64,000 bases of DNA from Macrophomina tecta (GCA_024180945.1 JAKSGN010000043.1:1922001-1986000), one strand, 5' to 3'; shown: positions 44,285-57,844, numbered from the stretch's first letter. The notes: generated from the sequence alone by a model not told the origin. Translations and numbers: made by a program.

Positions 44285-46836
44285 TTACTGCCCAAACGTC
44301 CACCAGTCATCCACGCCCCTCACAAAGTCTTGCCCCTGCGCAAAGTAACTCTGCGCCAGCACCGCCAACTCATCATTATCCCCCATCCCTAGCGCCATCG
44401 AATCCATAACGTCCCCCGCCCTGCCCCCACCAACACCGCCGCCGCCGCCGCCGCCATACCCGACCGAAGACTGCGCTGGCGTCGAGACGCTGTTCCTTCC
44501 CTCCGCGCCACGCGGATACGTCGGCTCGGGCAGCAGACGGGAGCTGACGACCTCGCCGCGAGGACCGGCCGACGCGGAGCTGCGGTGCGGCGGCCACAGG
44601 CTGGAGCCGAACAGCGAGCCGGACGCGTCGGCGCCGCTCTCGGACGTGAAGACGGCCTCGAGGATCTCCCAGAAGGCGGTGAGGTCGATGAAGACGGAGC
44701 GCCGCTGCGGGTCGTCGGCGGCATCCGGCGGCGTGGGCGAGGCCGCAGAGTCGCGGTACGAGGCCGACACCGTGGCCTCGAAGCTTTGGAGCTTGGTGGC
44801 CTGCCGAGGGTGGTGGGTGTTAGTGGTGGGCACCTTTGGTTCGAGATTTCGGGGATGGAGGAGTTTTTTCTTCTCTCTCTCTCTCTCTTACAATTTGCGC
44901 TATGTGCGGCCAGTAGGTGCCGAGCTTGCGGACGAAGTTCAGGCACTTGAGGAAGTTGGTGCGCTTTTCGGTGCGGATGCCGGCGTCGTCGGCAAAGCTC
45001 TGCTGCAGGTAGATGGTGGCGACTACGGCGACGCAGTGGCCGATGAAGGGATCTGTGACCCGGAAGGACTTCTCTTCCAGGATGTCCATGAAGTGGATGA
45101 CCCAGTCCGTGTGTGAGGCGATGAGGTCTGCCGTGTGTTGGAGGAAGATCTCGGGGATGCTGACGCGGAAGTTCCGCAGCCGCAGTGAGAGGATCAGTGG
45201 GTGGTTCAAGAGGCACATGATGGTGTGGTAGATCATCTGAGAGAAGAGCCACGGACACCAATAATTCCGTTGCTTCTCGAGATCCTCTGTGGGCCGTTCG
45301 GCGAATCTGGCTGGCCTGAAGCGGTGTTTGTAAGGCATGTGGCACTCGAACTCCATCATGGTCACCATTATCTTGGAATATTCGGACTCGGCGGACCACG
45401 GATAATGCATGCCAGGATTTGTGCGCCGCCGTGCGTAGCGAAGAGTCCTGTGCCAACACTCGCTCAGCTGGATCACGTAGGCAATTATTCCTTCGTCCCT
45501 GGGGCCCTCCTGAGAAGCCCGCGCATCCAGACTGAGGTCTGGAGACGGCGGCTGTCTGGTGCTTGAAGGAAATCTTGGGAAGATTTCGTCTGTGGATATG
45601 GAGTAGACGCCGCAGTTAGCACCGTGAAGCTTCTTCAAGAAAAGAATACTCCAAAAACATCGTCGCCTCTCTTCGTGTGAAGGGTCTTGAGAGGAGATGT
45701 GGCATTCGATGGAAAGCCCTGCGCTTTCCGCAAGGTCCAAAGCCAATGAGCTCAGAGAACTTGCCCTGTGAGTGTTTCCATCTACAGCACTCGTTAGCTG
45801 CCCGTTCTTTGGATGCCGGGGAGAGTGCGTACTGCTGAAGTCGACAAGGCTGAGAAGACAGAGGGCTTGCAAGGTTGAGAGCTCGATTGGGCCATTGGCT
45901 AATCTACGCATCACCAGGGTACGGCCCGCCTCTGCATACCCTCGTATAGCTTGGATTTGCCTGTCACAATACAGAGGATCATCGGAGAAGCGTATGGCAG
46001 TAGCTAAGATACCAAAGAGTACTTCTGGATCCCTGGTACCAAGAGTAGAGATGAAAGTCTTGGGGTCGAATAGTGGAAGAGGTTGAGAGCTACAATATGC
46101 AAGGTAGAGCTCCGCTACGGAAACAATGGTGTCCCATGGAGGTAGTGTACTGATCTGTAATTAGTGCAAGAGGGCCTGGTGATAGCAAGCATGTGGGTCC
46201 AAACCTCGCAGTTCCCGGCGGCGAATGCTGCTCCACGGCAGGCACACAAGTGGGCAGAGCGGACGAGGGAGACGGAGTCGGCGGACTTGCAGTCCATGGC
46301 ATCCGGCTGAAGGCAGTTAGCACATGGCCAAGCTCAGCGGTCGGGGAGGTGATGCAGACTTGAGCGCCCCGAGCACCTCAGCGACCTTGGTTTCCAAGAC
46401 ACTCAACCGATCCGCCTGATGCACAGGATCTGGTTAGCGGTCGTTTAGCACGGTGGCAGACGGGCGGGAACGCACCCACGGGCCAGGCTGGCCGGAAGGC
46501 GCAGTGCTCACGGCATCCGCACTTTCACTGACGCTTCCGTGGCGGCCGCGGGGATCCCGGCTGGCATCCGCGCTGTGAGTGGAGCCGGCAGCGGAGGAGT
46601 AGAGGTGGTCGCTGGCGGCGGGATGGTCGGAGGCGTAGTAGCATGACTGGCCAAGGCGGGAGCAGTGGGAGCAATTGGGCCTCTCGCCCGGACAACGCGA
46701 CTTCTTGCGGCTGGGGCGTGGGTGAGCAAAGCGGGCACGAGGCCGGGGCAGCGATGCGATGGACTCACCGGCACGGCTCACAGGCCTGGCGGATGCGCTT
46801 GGCGGGACGGTGCTCCGGCGGAGGGACGGAGGACAT
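44285..46836 (-). CDS. Zn2Cys6 transcription factor, candidate regulator of the tryptophan-catabolic genes
   Basis: Seven exons: 46836-46769, 46710-46476, 46415-46360, 46306-46205, 46149-45833, 45781-44892 and 44800-44285; 727 aa. The DNA-binding cluster is QACEPCRRKKSRCPGERPNC then SHC and C, with canonical C-x2-C-x6-C-x5-C-x2-C-x6-C spacing; exon 1 ends inside it. A short heptad-like helix (ADRLSVLETKVAEVLGAL) may dimerise. The fungal_trans middle homology region starts near LPPWDTIVSVAELYLAY and runs through LSTLQALCLLSLVDF and GLSIECH. The tail is Gly/Ser-rich and ends DDWWTFGQ, an acidic-aromatic pattern of activation domains. It sits between the TRP5-like gene and kynureninase, the usual place for a pathway regulator; the target genes are inferred. 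Confidence 0.88.
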
Positions 46837-47298
46837 CTGGCGACGGCAGTTTCTGTGTGTCAAGGCCCCACAATATGCGAGTTGCGAATTGGAGGCTGAT
46901 CTCGCGTGAGGGATTCCGGGGCAACATATGGCCTTCAAATGGCAGGGTGAGAGGCACCGACAGGGCGGCAGCCGATCGAGAGAGGGTCGGAAGGGGCTGG
47001 CGAGATCCGGGACGGAGGTGCGGATGTGCGATTAAGTATTTTTCTTTTTCCCGTCTGCTCCGCCGCTTATCGCCCTGTATCTTACCCCGCAGCCGCTGAT
47101 TGGCCGCTCACTGCCGCCGACTGCCCGAATGGTGGCCACGGCCTTGATAGGCGTGTCTTTACGGGGGAAATGCTTCGTTAATAATGGTGTAAATGCTGCC
47201 GTAAATGTCTACCAAACGCCTGCCCCTGATCCCAGTCCCAAGCCTGTCCGAGCTTTCTTCAACTGCATCCCGCCGCCAGCCATTACCAGCCCCGCTCC
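46837..47298. other. Regulator promoter / kynureninase 3' flank
   Basis: 462 bp between the regulator start and the kynureninase stop (same strand). It contains TTATCG and GTATCT GATA-type sites around 47066-47082 and no CDS. Confidence 0.45.
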
Positions 47299-48797
47299 TC
47301 AAATCCCGATCGCCGCCTTGAGCGTCTTGACGAACGCGTACACGTCCGAGTAGGTGTTGTACAGCGGCACTGGCGCCACGCGAACCACGTCCGGCTCGCG
47401 CTGGTCCGCCACGATGCCCGCCTCGTGCAGTGCCTTGCCGACGTTCTTCAGCAGCCCTGGTGCCAGCAGCACGCTCAGCTGCGCTCCGCGCTGCTGAGGG
47501 TCGAGCGGCGTGATGATGCGGTACGGCCTCTTCTCCTCGTCCTCTGGGAGGTCCTTCAAGAGGAGGTACTCGGCGTACGCCGTCAGCTGCAGCGACTTCG
47601 CCCGGAGCTCGTGTATTGACGTTTCCTCGAAGACGGAAAGAGCTGCGAGCAGGGACGTCAAGTCGATCGCCGACGGGTTGGAGCACTGGAACCCACCGGC
47701 TCCGGGAATGGGCCGGAACTCTGCTCTGCGTTAGCTCTCTGTTCCACGCATCCAGAGGAGGAAGACGCTTACTGTTGTCCATCTTGAAGCGGACCGCCCT
47801 GTCTCCGCCATACCAGCCAGTCAAGCGCGGCCTGAACACGGGCTGCCCGTCCTCGCCGAACTCGACCTTGCCGTGCTTCTCGTGCACAAAGCACCCGGCA
47901 ATGGCACCCGGCCCGGCATTCTGGTACTTGTATGTGCACCACGCAGCGAAGTCGACGTCCCAGTCGTGCAGTTGCACCGGCACGTTCCCGGCCGCGTGAG
48001 CGAGGTCCCAGCCTATTGTCAGGCCCTTGGCCTTCGCGTGCGCGGTGATGGTCGGCATGTCGAAGTATTGGCCGCTGTAGTACTGAATGCCCGGGAGCAG
48101 GATAAGCGCGAGCTCGTCGGCATGCTCGTCAATCACCCGGAGAATCTTCTCCGTCGAGATGATGTGGTCGTTGTCAGGCTCGAGAAGGATCATATGCTCC
48201 TTGGGATCCATGCCTCGCACCAGCAATTGACTCTCGATTGCGTAGTGGTCGCTGGGGAATGCCTTCCACTCCAGCAGGATCTTGGTGCGCTGGCCCTCGG
48301 GCTTGTAGAAGCTGGCCATCAACAGGTGCAGGTTGACGGTGAGAGTGTTCATGATGGCAACCTCCTCGGGCTTAGCGCCAACGATGCGCGCCGACTGCGC
48401 CGCGGCAGTCTCAGCCATGAGCTGCCATGGCGGCAGAGGAGACTCCTCGAGCGGCGTGAAGTGGCCGTGCACGCCAATGCCTGACCACGTATCAAGCTGA
48501 GCCTCAATGTACTTGGACACCGCCTTGGGCTGCAGTCCCAGTGAGTTGCCGCAGAAGTAGATTCCGTCCTCCGACGAAACGCCTGAAGCACGGTCAGTAA
48601 CAGCCCCAGAAAAGCACGTCATGCGATAGCATACCTGGCTTGGCCAAGATTTTGGATCTCAGATTGGCTTTGGAAGGGATGATGAACTTTTCCCGGAAAG
48701 AGCGCAGGGGATCTTGCGAGTCAAGCTGGCGAGCATAGTTCTCGCTATCCGCCTCCGCCGGGAATTGCGGCTTGGACTCGACTTTGGAGGGAGACAT
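47299..48797 (-). CDS. BNA5: Kynureninase
   Basis: Exons 48797-48635, 48582-47773 and 47723-47299; 465 aa, the usual length. This PLP enzyme cleaves kynurenine to anthranilate plus alanine (or 3-hydroxykynurenine to 3-hydroxyanthranilate). Visible are the N-terminal [27 protein letters not shown] at the active site, [15 protein letters not shown], the PLP-pocket Asp/His in [10 protein letters not shown] and the Schiff-base Lys in [13 protein letters not shown]. The C-terminus has [16 protein letters not shown] and YRIITP. Intron 2 uses the second of two nearby AGs; only that choice restores the family's [12 protein letters not shown]. It is transcribed divergently from indoleamine dioxygenase over 381 bp, which suggests co-regulation. 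Whether this copy serves NAD synthesis or catabolism cannot be told from residues; the neighbours favour catabolism. Confidence 0.95.
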
Positions 48798-49178
48798 GGT
48801 TACCGGGAGAGAGATAGTGTGTTGATGCTTGATCTTGCTAAGTTCCCCGGTAGTGGTGTGACGCTCTTATCATTCACCTACCTACCGTCTTATGCCACTG
48901 ACGCGTACTGCAGTTTTGCAGCCGCTTACGAGATCCGTGGGAGCTCCGTGCCGCCTCCGGATCCGCTTCCGCTTCCGCTTCCCCCGGCATTTGCGCATTG
49001 CTCCGGAGAAGGCCCTATCACACCACTCTTCGTCATTGGCTCCTTCTCTACGAAGTGATATTACATTGTTGGATGGACGCTAGAATTTCACCTATGTCAG
49101 AATCAGTCTGCTTGGCGCCCTTCACCGTCCATTCGTTCCCTATCTTGCAAGTCTGCAACACCGATACCCGTCTGCAAG
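48798..49178. promoter_or_regulatory. Bidirectional promoter, kynureninase / indoleamine dioxygenase
   Basis: 381 bp between two start codons. It holds five CCG triplets at a 6-bp period (48951-48977) and three GATA-type sites (CTTATCATT near 48867, CTATCA near 49016, CTATCT near 49140). This suggests pathway-specific plus nitrogen control; inference only. Confidence 0.6.
48951..48977 (+). promoter_or_regulatory. Five CCG triplets at exact 6-bp period
   Basis: CCG at 48951, 48957, 48963, 48969 and 48975, near the middle of the shared promoter. The spacers differ (CCT, GAT, CTT, CTT), so this is less of a pure microsatellite than the array upstream of the TRP5-like gene, although the period is the same. 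Confidence 0.5.
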
Positions 49179-50600
49179 ATGCTCGACAACTTGGATTGCA
49201 ACCTTGCCCACTACCAGGTTTCGCATGAAAATGGTTTCCTGCCCGACCAGCTGCCACTGCAGCGTTTGTCGGATGCCTACTACGCCGAATGGGAAACGGT
49301 GATTGAGGCTCTCCCAGAGCTCCTCCGCAGCGGCGAGCTTATCCCGGCAATCAACGAGCTCCCTGTCCTCCAGACTTCTAACCTTACAAGCGAGGAGGAA
49401 TGGAGGAGAGCATATGTTATCTTGGCCTTCTTCACGCACGCGTACATTTGGGGCGGCGAGAAGCCATCGGAGGTGCATTCTGGCAATCCCAACTCATACC
49501 GATTTTCACTGACATATTTCAAGGTTCTCCCCCCATGTGTCACCGTTCCTTTCCTAGAAGTGTCAGAGCATCTCGGACTCCCACCAACGGCTACATATGC
49601 GGCCTTGAACCTTTGGAACTACAAGACGGTAGATCCTACCGTGCCCCTTTCAGTGCCAGACAACCTTCAGGTGCTCCACAGCTTCACGGGAACTGATGAC
49701 GAGGCATGGTTCTACTTGATCTCTGTTGCCATCGAGTCCCGCGGAGCCCACTCCTTGCCGCTGATGATCCAGTGCATCGACGCGGCAAGGCGGGGTGATC
49801 ACTGGAAGGTGGTCCAGGGACTGGATGCTTTGAGGATCTGCATCAACGAGCTCGGCACCATCCTGGAACGCATGTATGAGAGATTAGATCCGCAGGTGTT
49901 CTACTTCCACATCCGGCCGTTCTTGGCTGGAAGCAAGGGGATGGCTCCAGCTGGACTGCCCAGGGGTGTCTTCTACGATGAGGGAGACGGAAAGGGCGAG
50001 TGGCGCCAATACAGCGGAGGCAGTAACGCGCAGAGCTCCCTCATCCAGTTCTTCGATATCATCCTCGGCGTCCAGCACTGCTCTGGAGGCGAACTGATTA
50101 AAAACAGCTTCATCGAGGTAAGCAACATCCCCGCCCCCGACGTCCTCGGTGATGTGGCCGAGCTGACACACGCGAACAGGAGATGCGCCTGTACATGCCT
50201 GGTTCTCACAGGCGCTTTCTCCAGTACCTTGGCCACGCCGCGAACATTCGCGAATACGCGCTTAACCCCTCTACGGAGAACACCGTTCTCGAAGCCTACA
50301 ACGCGGCCGTCGCCGCCCTCGCTGCTTTCAGGGATAAGCACATCCAGATCGTGACGAGATATATTGTCATGCCCTCGCGCCTGAAGGCACAGAAGACCAA
50401 CACCGTCAACATTGCTTCGGCGTCCTCCATCCAGGACGGCGAAGACAAGGCAGAGAAGAAGCTGTACGGTACCGGCGGCACGGTAAGGATATTGTTACTT
50501 TTCGTACACTGCATGCATGCTGATACCATCCGTTCAGGCTTTGATCCCCTTCCTGAAGCAGACGAGAGATGAGACGAAGAAGGCAGCCAGCACGGAATGA
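49179..50600 (+). CDS. BNA2: Indoleamine 2,3-dioxygenase
   Basis: Exons 49179-50117, 50180-50482 and 50538-50600; 434 aa. This haem enzyme opens the indole ring of tryptophan with O2 to give N-formylkynurenine. Family stretches visible include the N-terminal YQVSHENGFLPDQLPLQRL, RAYVILAFFTHAYIWGG, VPFLEVSEHLGLPPTATYAA, GSNAQSSLIQFFDIILGVQH and the proximal-His region RLYMPGSHRRFLQYL, rebuilt across intron 1. The last exon adds 20 residues (ALIPFLKQTRDETKKAASTE), as in other fungal members. It is transcribed away from kynureninase, the enzyme two steps later; the formamidase between them is not in the window. The 3' end converges on the decarboxylase gene. Confidence 0.95.
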
Positions 50601-51258
50601 TATCACGTAATTTTTCTACATGTTTCCCTTCTCAGCAAAAAAAAAAAGTCTTTTTTGGGTTGCGCGAGTGGCGTTCGGAGAAAGGGCGTTTTTGACCGGT
50701 TATCAACTTTGTGGTTTAGCTGCGGGGCAGCACCACTAGATCAGAGGAGTAGACAGTGATGATAATCTTGATTTCGAATTTCCCCGATGGTTCCACCTCG
50801 GCTGGTGAGATCCACAGACGCGTGATGCGGTTTGCGGATGTTTTCCGCCGGGGGCCGCCGGATGAAGTTGAGCCGCGAGTAGGCGTCAGGATTCGAGGCG
50901 CGAATCAAAAGTCATTCCTCACGCATTCGATATGAAAGCAATCGCCGATCTTCCTTTTGTGCATTTCGAGAGCGGGCTGCCAGTCTGGAACAGCAAGTAA
51001 TACCGATTGGGGCTATCTTAGCAGCTTGCTGGAAAATGCTACATATTACGGAGACATTTAGATTTTTTTTTTAACGCAAGGGGACTCTAAAAGCAGGGGG
51101 TACGCATTTTCGTATGTCTTGTTTGGTGGACGCATGCTTTGTCAGATTGACACAGTATGATTCTCTCTCACGGGCGGGCTGCGCCTTGCCGGACACCATT
51201 CAATCTTCGAGTTCAGTGTGCACAAAAGGGATGACTGTTTGAATTTGACTGATTTACA
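50601..51258. other. Convergent intergenic, no gene seen
   Basis: 658 bp between the dioxygenase and decarboxylase stops, with A- and T-rich short runs (50638-50648, 51064-51072). Presumably 3' UTRs. Confidence 0.6.
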
Positions 51259-53586
<2,328 letters not shown>

Positions 53587-54871
53587 TCATAGTCGATGTC
53601 CCGACTCAGACGTTCGTTTCCTCGGATCCTGCTCAATCTCCTCGCCCCATTCGAACGTCTGCTTGACAACGATCCCTCCGCTCCTGTTCTCATACTCACC
53701 GGACTGGCCTGTCTCAAGCGTCCGCAAGCTCGCGCTGCTGCCGTCATGCGCCTTGGCCTCAGCAATGGACGTGAGCTGGACCTCGTCATCCTCGCGGAGC
53801 TTCAGGTTCTCCCCGTTGCTCCCGCTCAGCCGGCCGAAGACTCGGTGCTTCGTACTGCTCTTGTTCATCTCCAGCGCCTCGCCTTCGACATCGACGTTCG
53901 TGCCGAGCTGCGTGCCGATTTGCGAGTCGCCAAACGTGGTGAGGCCGGTGTGCGGCTTCTTGATCGGCCGGGTGCGCTTCTTCGAGATGGTCTCGAGCGC
54001 GGACGGCTCCGAGAGCTGGGTCGGGTCCGAGTTGTTGGAGCTGCCGCCGAGATACCTGCCCAGGATTTTCATAAACATCGGGCGCAGCGTCGGCAGACCT
54101 GAAAATGCGAGTTTCACATCAGCTTCTTGGCTTCTCTTCAGTAGAAAGAAATAGAGGGGAATGAGACAAACAGCCGGAGATGACCGCGACGCTAGGCTCG
54201 GCAGAGGACCAGATGAAAACGTCGCTCTTAGCCCAGCTGATGTCCATGGTCTGTGTAAGTGCCCATATCACCTTGATGCGGATGATCGAAGCTATGCAGA
54301 CGCTGCGTTTGGTAACCCTGGTCAGCTTTTTGGCCCCTCGCGTCCTAGACAGCGTAGCTCTGTGACCACTTACAAGCCACCGAGCAAGAAAATCAGGTAG
54401 ATGGCTGCTTTCTCCCGCTTGGTTAACTGCAGCTTCCAGATATCCGGGATAGGGATGGAAAGAATGAATATGTCGCCCAGCAGGTTGATGATGCCCGTGC
54501 CAAGATAGAAGTAACCCTCGTGAACTGGACACTTTCCGGTGCCGGGGGGGCTCCATTGTTGCCAGTAGTACTTCAGGGGATCGCAGTAAAGCGGGAGCAC
54601 GACGTGATAGACTATGAGGTAGGCGGTTGTCAAGCCTATGCAGAACCATCCGAACCAGTTGAGCCCAAAGATGCGACGGTAGAACATGATGAATGAGTAC
54701 TTGATGATCGAGACGCTATACGCGTAAATGAACACATAAGCAAACGTGATCTACCAATCAGTCAGTGTTTCAATAATCCAGCTCCCCAACAAGACCAACT
54801 CACCACGGTGATCTTCTCCATGTAATAGGGGCTCAAAGTCCATATGTGCTTGCCGAGGCCGTAAAATCCAC
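53587..54871 (-). pseudogene. Rhodopsin-fold (Pth11-like) membrane protein, 5' end missing beside a transposon
   Basis: Four exons remain: 54871-54804, 54750-54374, 54302-54172 and 54098-53587, about 361 residues. They match fungal seven-helix rhodopsin-domain proteins of the Pth11-like group: FYGLGKHIWTL before TM3, ITFAYVFIYAYSVSIIKYSF, MFYRRIF, DIFILSIPIPDIWKL, the helix VCIASIIRIKVIW, IWSSAEPSVAVISGCLPTLR, then a ~150-residue polar cytosolic tail with no further domain. The first ~100 residues (TM1, TM2 and the usual GxDD loop) should lie upstream. The frame is blocked above the acceptor at 54873, and a hAT element begins only 134 bp further upstream. I found no matching exon on the far side of the element. 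The gene is probably broken, or its 5' exons lie outside what I can recognise. The remaining exons show no stop or frameshift. Confidence 0.8.
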
Positions 54872-55005
54872 CTTTGGTTCACGCGTGTCAGCTGAGCATC
54901 CTTCCAATATGGAGGCCTTAGCTGGCCCTCGGGCTGTGGAGTGCATGTTCGTGTCGATTTAAATTGCAAGTTGCGTGACGCGATAGGAAGACACCCTATT
55001 CGCCT

Positions 55006-55026
55006 CAGGGTGGCAATCAATTCAAT
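55006..55026 (+). repeat. Left terminal inverted repeat
   Basis: Perfect inverted match over 21 bp with 57845-57865. Confidence 0.95.
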
Positions 55027-55047
55027 CAACGTCAATATCGGGTCCAG

Positions 55048-55130
55048 ATTGATTGATTGATAGGATTTTCCAATAAGGTCAAATTGATTGATCAATAAGG
55101 TGTTGATATTGATTGAATTGAATTGATTGA
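55048..55130 (+). repeat. Left subterminal TTGAT/TGATTGA repeats
   Basis: Clusters ATTGATTGATTGA, AAATTGATTGATC and TATTGATTGAATTGAATTGA in both orientations relative to the end. These are candidate transposase-binding sites, as hAT elements usually carry subterminal repeats. Confidence 0.7.
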
Positions 55131-55242
55131 CACACGGTTCACGTAGCAAAATCTCGTGATGCTTGGCATAGTGTTGAGATTGATAGCCATACAATCTAGC
55201 TAACTCTTGCTAGCTATAGCTACTCCCGCGTGTATAGAGTCC

Positions 55243-57489
55243 TCAACTTCTTTCAATGATGCCTTCTGCGTTCCATGAGCGTAGTATCTGCCCAACTGCT
55301 ATAGTATTGGCCTCCAGCCTATTGCGCAATGGCGTCACCATTTGTCCTGCCAAACTGAATATCCTCTCCACCCCTGCCGACATTGCCGGTATAGAAAAGA
55401 GGTCCAGAGCCATACGTGATAGGCGGGGGTATTGCTGGCGGCGTAGTATCCAGTAATCAACTGGATTGGTGACTGCGTCATCTGTAGGAGAGGTATCGAG
55501 CTGCCAGTAGGTGTACTCATCCTCGGTCAGATCTAGATGCTTGGTCCTCCTGGAGGCAGCAAGCCAGCTGTCAAATTCGCTGAGATGTTCGCGTTTACGC
55601 TTCTGCGGTAGCTGTGGGTCCTCAGCAATAGCAATTGACTGATACTCATCCTTCCAGAGCTTTAGAACAGCTGCCTTTGCCTTCTTGATCCAGCTCTTCT
55701 TGAATGCCCACTGATCCTCAATCCACTCCCAGCGGTAGGCAGGGTGAAGGGCGCAAGCTGCGACGTAAGCTGGAGTATCATCAAGGAGCTGATAGTACTC
55801 ATCTAGCTTAGCCCACCCCAAATTGATGTTCACCTTGAAGTGAGAGTCAGGATACTGATCTGTGCGGATCTTGACCTCCTCCAGCTTGTTCAACAGGTAC
55901 TCCATGCATGGAAGGACTTCCCATAAGCCGCCAAACCTACCACTAGTTGGGTTGGCTTGTAGCCTGATTGTGACTTCATGAAAAGGCTTCAAGATGGAGT
56001 GATATTCAGCAAGAGTTGCCCAATCATCTGAGGTTAGATAATCATCCACGATTGCCGGCTTGTTCTTTGTCTTAGCTGGCATTGGCTGAGTCCTACTAGC
56101 AGTGCGAGGCTTGACGTATTTATCCCATTCTTGAACTTCGTGGAGGACGAGGGCGTCAATGACTGACTGTAGCTTGATTGCGCGCTCAATCATGGCGGAG
56201 GTAGAGTTCCATCGTGTCGCATTATCTTCTATAACCTCGTAGGTAGGGCCGTTTTCGCCAGTCAACGCTTGCTCGTTCCGCTGAAGTTGGTGCAGTCTCT
56301 GATAGACAAGGTTTGAGCGCTGAATCCAGTGGACGATATTGTGAAGCTTGCCGATAGGGCCCTTCTTGCGCCAGAGTAGGAGCTCAGCGAGTAGCTCCTT
56401 TGGCTGAGCGCAGTCGTTCTCGAACGCGTCAGCTTCCTTGCCAAAGAGGATCTGGCGGACTACCAGGTTTATGATATGGCCAATGCAGCGCAAGCGGCGG
56501 TGCTTGTGATTGAAGCCAAACTCTTCAGCTAGCGCGTCCATGCACGTGTCGTTGTTTGACGCGTTATCCGTGACAAAGTAGCCAAGTTGCCCTCCAATGC
56601 CCCATTCCATAATTATCTGGGCTACCTCTTCCGCAAGGCTGTCACCAGTATGCCGTCCTTCGGCGTGTGGGAGGCCAATAAGGAACTTGCGAAGCGTGCC
56701 AGAGAACGTAAGGAAGAAGACGTTAATACCGAGTAGAGAGAGGTGATTACACGACGTCCAGCCGTCAAAGGCAAGGTGTATAAGGCCAGGTGAGCTCTGA
56801 AGAAGCTCAGCAACGATCCCTTTATGGCGGTTGAATTCATCAAGTAGCCATTTACGAACAGTAGAGTGTGTTGGAAGGCTGCCAGTAGACGTTACTGCAG
56901 GATTCAAATAGCTAAGAACGCGCCTGAATCTCTCGCTTTCAAGCTTGCGGAAAGGAATGTTATCGGATGAGACCCAATCAGTGAGTAGTTGCTGGAAGTA
57001 CGCCGGATTGAATGATGTGACAAGGCGATTGACAATAGCCTGCTCTGAAGGCCTATTCGTATCCAGTCCAAGCCGCTGAGCAACTGAAATCTTGGCCCGT
57101 TTGACGTGACGCTTCCCTGTAGGATCCTCAACCTTGTGCTCAGTCACCAGGTGCCTTGCCTGATTATCAGTGCCAGCAGCAGCGAAGCTAGCTGGTTTGT
57201 GGGCTTTCTTGTGCACGCAGTACATACAGACCCAGCGGGTACGCCCTTCTACGTCCTCAATGTCATATGCGTGCTCCCAAGTCCACCCGCTGCGCTGCTT
57301 TGACTCTGTGACATGATATCCACGGAATTTCTGCCATGGGAAGTACTCCCACCCTTCGCGTACAGGTCCTCGGCCATCAACGGCAAGATTGGTGGGTTGC
57401 GCAGGATCTGAGTCCTGTTGAGAGGAAAAGAGGCTAGTGGGCGCGCTAGAGAGGCTTAAAACAGAGTGTTGATCGTTGCTAGAGTCCAT
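55243..57489 (-). CDS. hAT transposase with BED zinc finger
   Basis: Uninterrupted 748-codon frame. BED-type zinc finger at about 84-118, with Cys88 and Cys91 in WVCMYC and His113 and His118 in ARHLVTEH. The RNase-H-like catalytic domain follows, with LAFDGWTS and YFVTDNASNND carrying acidic residues, and RCIGHIINLVVRQILF as the hAT conserved helix. The C-terminal dimerisation region has YPRLSRMALDLFSIPAMSAG then VERIFSLAG. No frameshift or stop is seen, so it could be active. It acts on the flanking inverted repeats to cut and paste the element. Likely foreign to the gene it abuts. Confidence 0.95.
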   Translation of the reverse strand: MDSSNDQHSVLSLSSAPTSLFSSQQDSDPAQPTNLAVDGRGPVREGWEYFPWQKFRGYHVTESKQRSGWTWEHAYDIEDVEGRTRWVCMYCVHKKAHKPASFAAAGTDNQARHLVTEHKVEDPTGKRHVKRAKISVAQRLGLDTNRPSEQAIVNRLVTSFNPAYFQQLLTDWVSSDNIPFRKLESERFRRVLSYLNPAVTSTGSLPTHSTVRKWLLDEFNRHKGIVAELLQSSPGLIHLAFDGWTSCNHLSLLGINVFFLTFSGTLRKFLIGLPHAEGRHTGDSLAEEVAQIIMEWGIGGQLGYFVTDNASNNDTCMDALAEEFGFNHKHRRLRCIGHIINLVVRQILFGKEADAFENDCAQPKELLAELLLWRKKGPIGKLHNIVHWIQRSNLVYQRLHQLQRNEQALTGENGPTYEVIEDNATRWNSTSAMIERAIKLQSVIDALVLHEVQEWDKYVKPRTASRTQPMPAKTKNKPAIVDDYLTSDDWATLAEYHSILKPFHEVTIRLQANPTSGRFGGLWEVLPCMEYLLNKLEEVKIRTDQYPDSHFKVNINLGWAKLDEYYQLLDDTPAYVAACALHPAYRWEWIEDQWAFKKSWIKKAKAAVLKLWKDEYQSIAIAEDPQLPQKRKREHLSEFDSWLAASRRTKHLDLTEDEYTYWQLDTSPTDDAVTNPVDYWILRRQQYPRLSRMALDLFSIPAMSAGVERIFSLAGQMVTPLRNRLEANTIAVGQILRSWNAEGIIERS

Positions 57490-57724
57490 CTTGATAGTGG
57501 GAGAGTTGCTGCTGAGCTGCTGAGAAAATGTAGAACGGATCTGAAAGAGCAGATTCAGCTGTCCCTTCTAGCCATTCTGAGAGAGCGTTTATATACTAGC
57601 TGCCAAGAGAATGTGCCCGACACGTTGTGTGCCAAGAGTGTATCAGATAAAAGGCTAGCCTGACGTGGCTTGAGCGCCACAAGAGCGAGATGATCATCAA
57701 AGCTGCTTTCTATACAAGGTAAGC

Positions 57725-57840
57725 CGTCAATCAATATCGTCAATCAACTGGCCCGGAGCAATTGATTGATTGACGAAAATGACAGACCTCAGTTGATTGA
57801 TTGATTGCCAAGACATTGGTCAATATTGATTGACCGTCAA
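57725..57840 (+). repeat. Right subterminal TTGAT repeats
   Basis: CAATCAATATCGTCAATCAA, ATTGATTGATTGAC and GTTGATTGATTGATTG, mirroring the left end. Confidence 0.7.
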
Positions 57841-57844
57841 TATT

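Noticed and set aside
53596..54102. 168-codon plus-strand frame over the rhodopsin-fold gene tail
   Set aside because: Antisense to the last exon of a recognisable family; no motif of its own.
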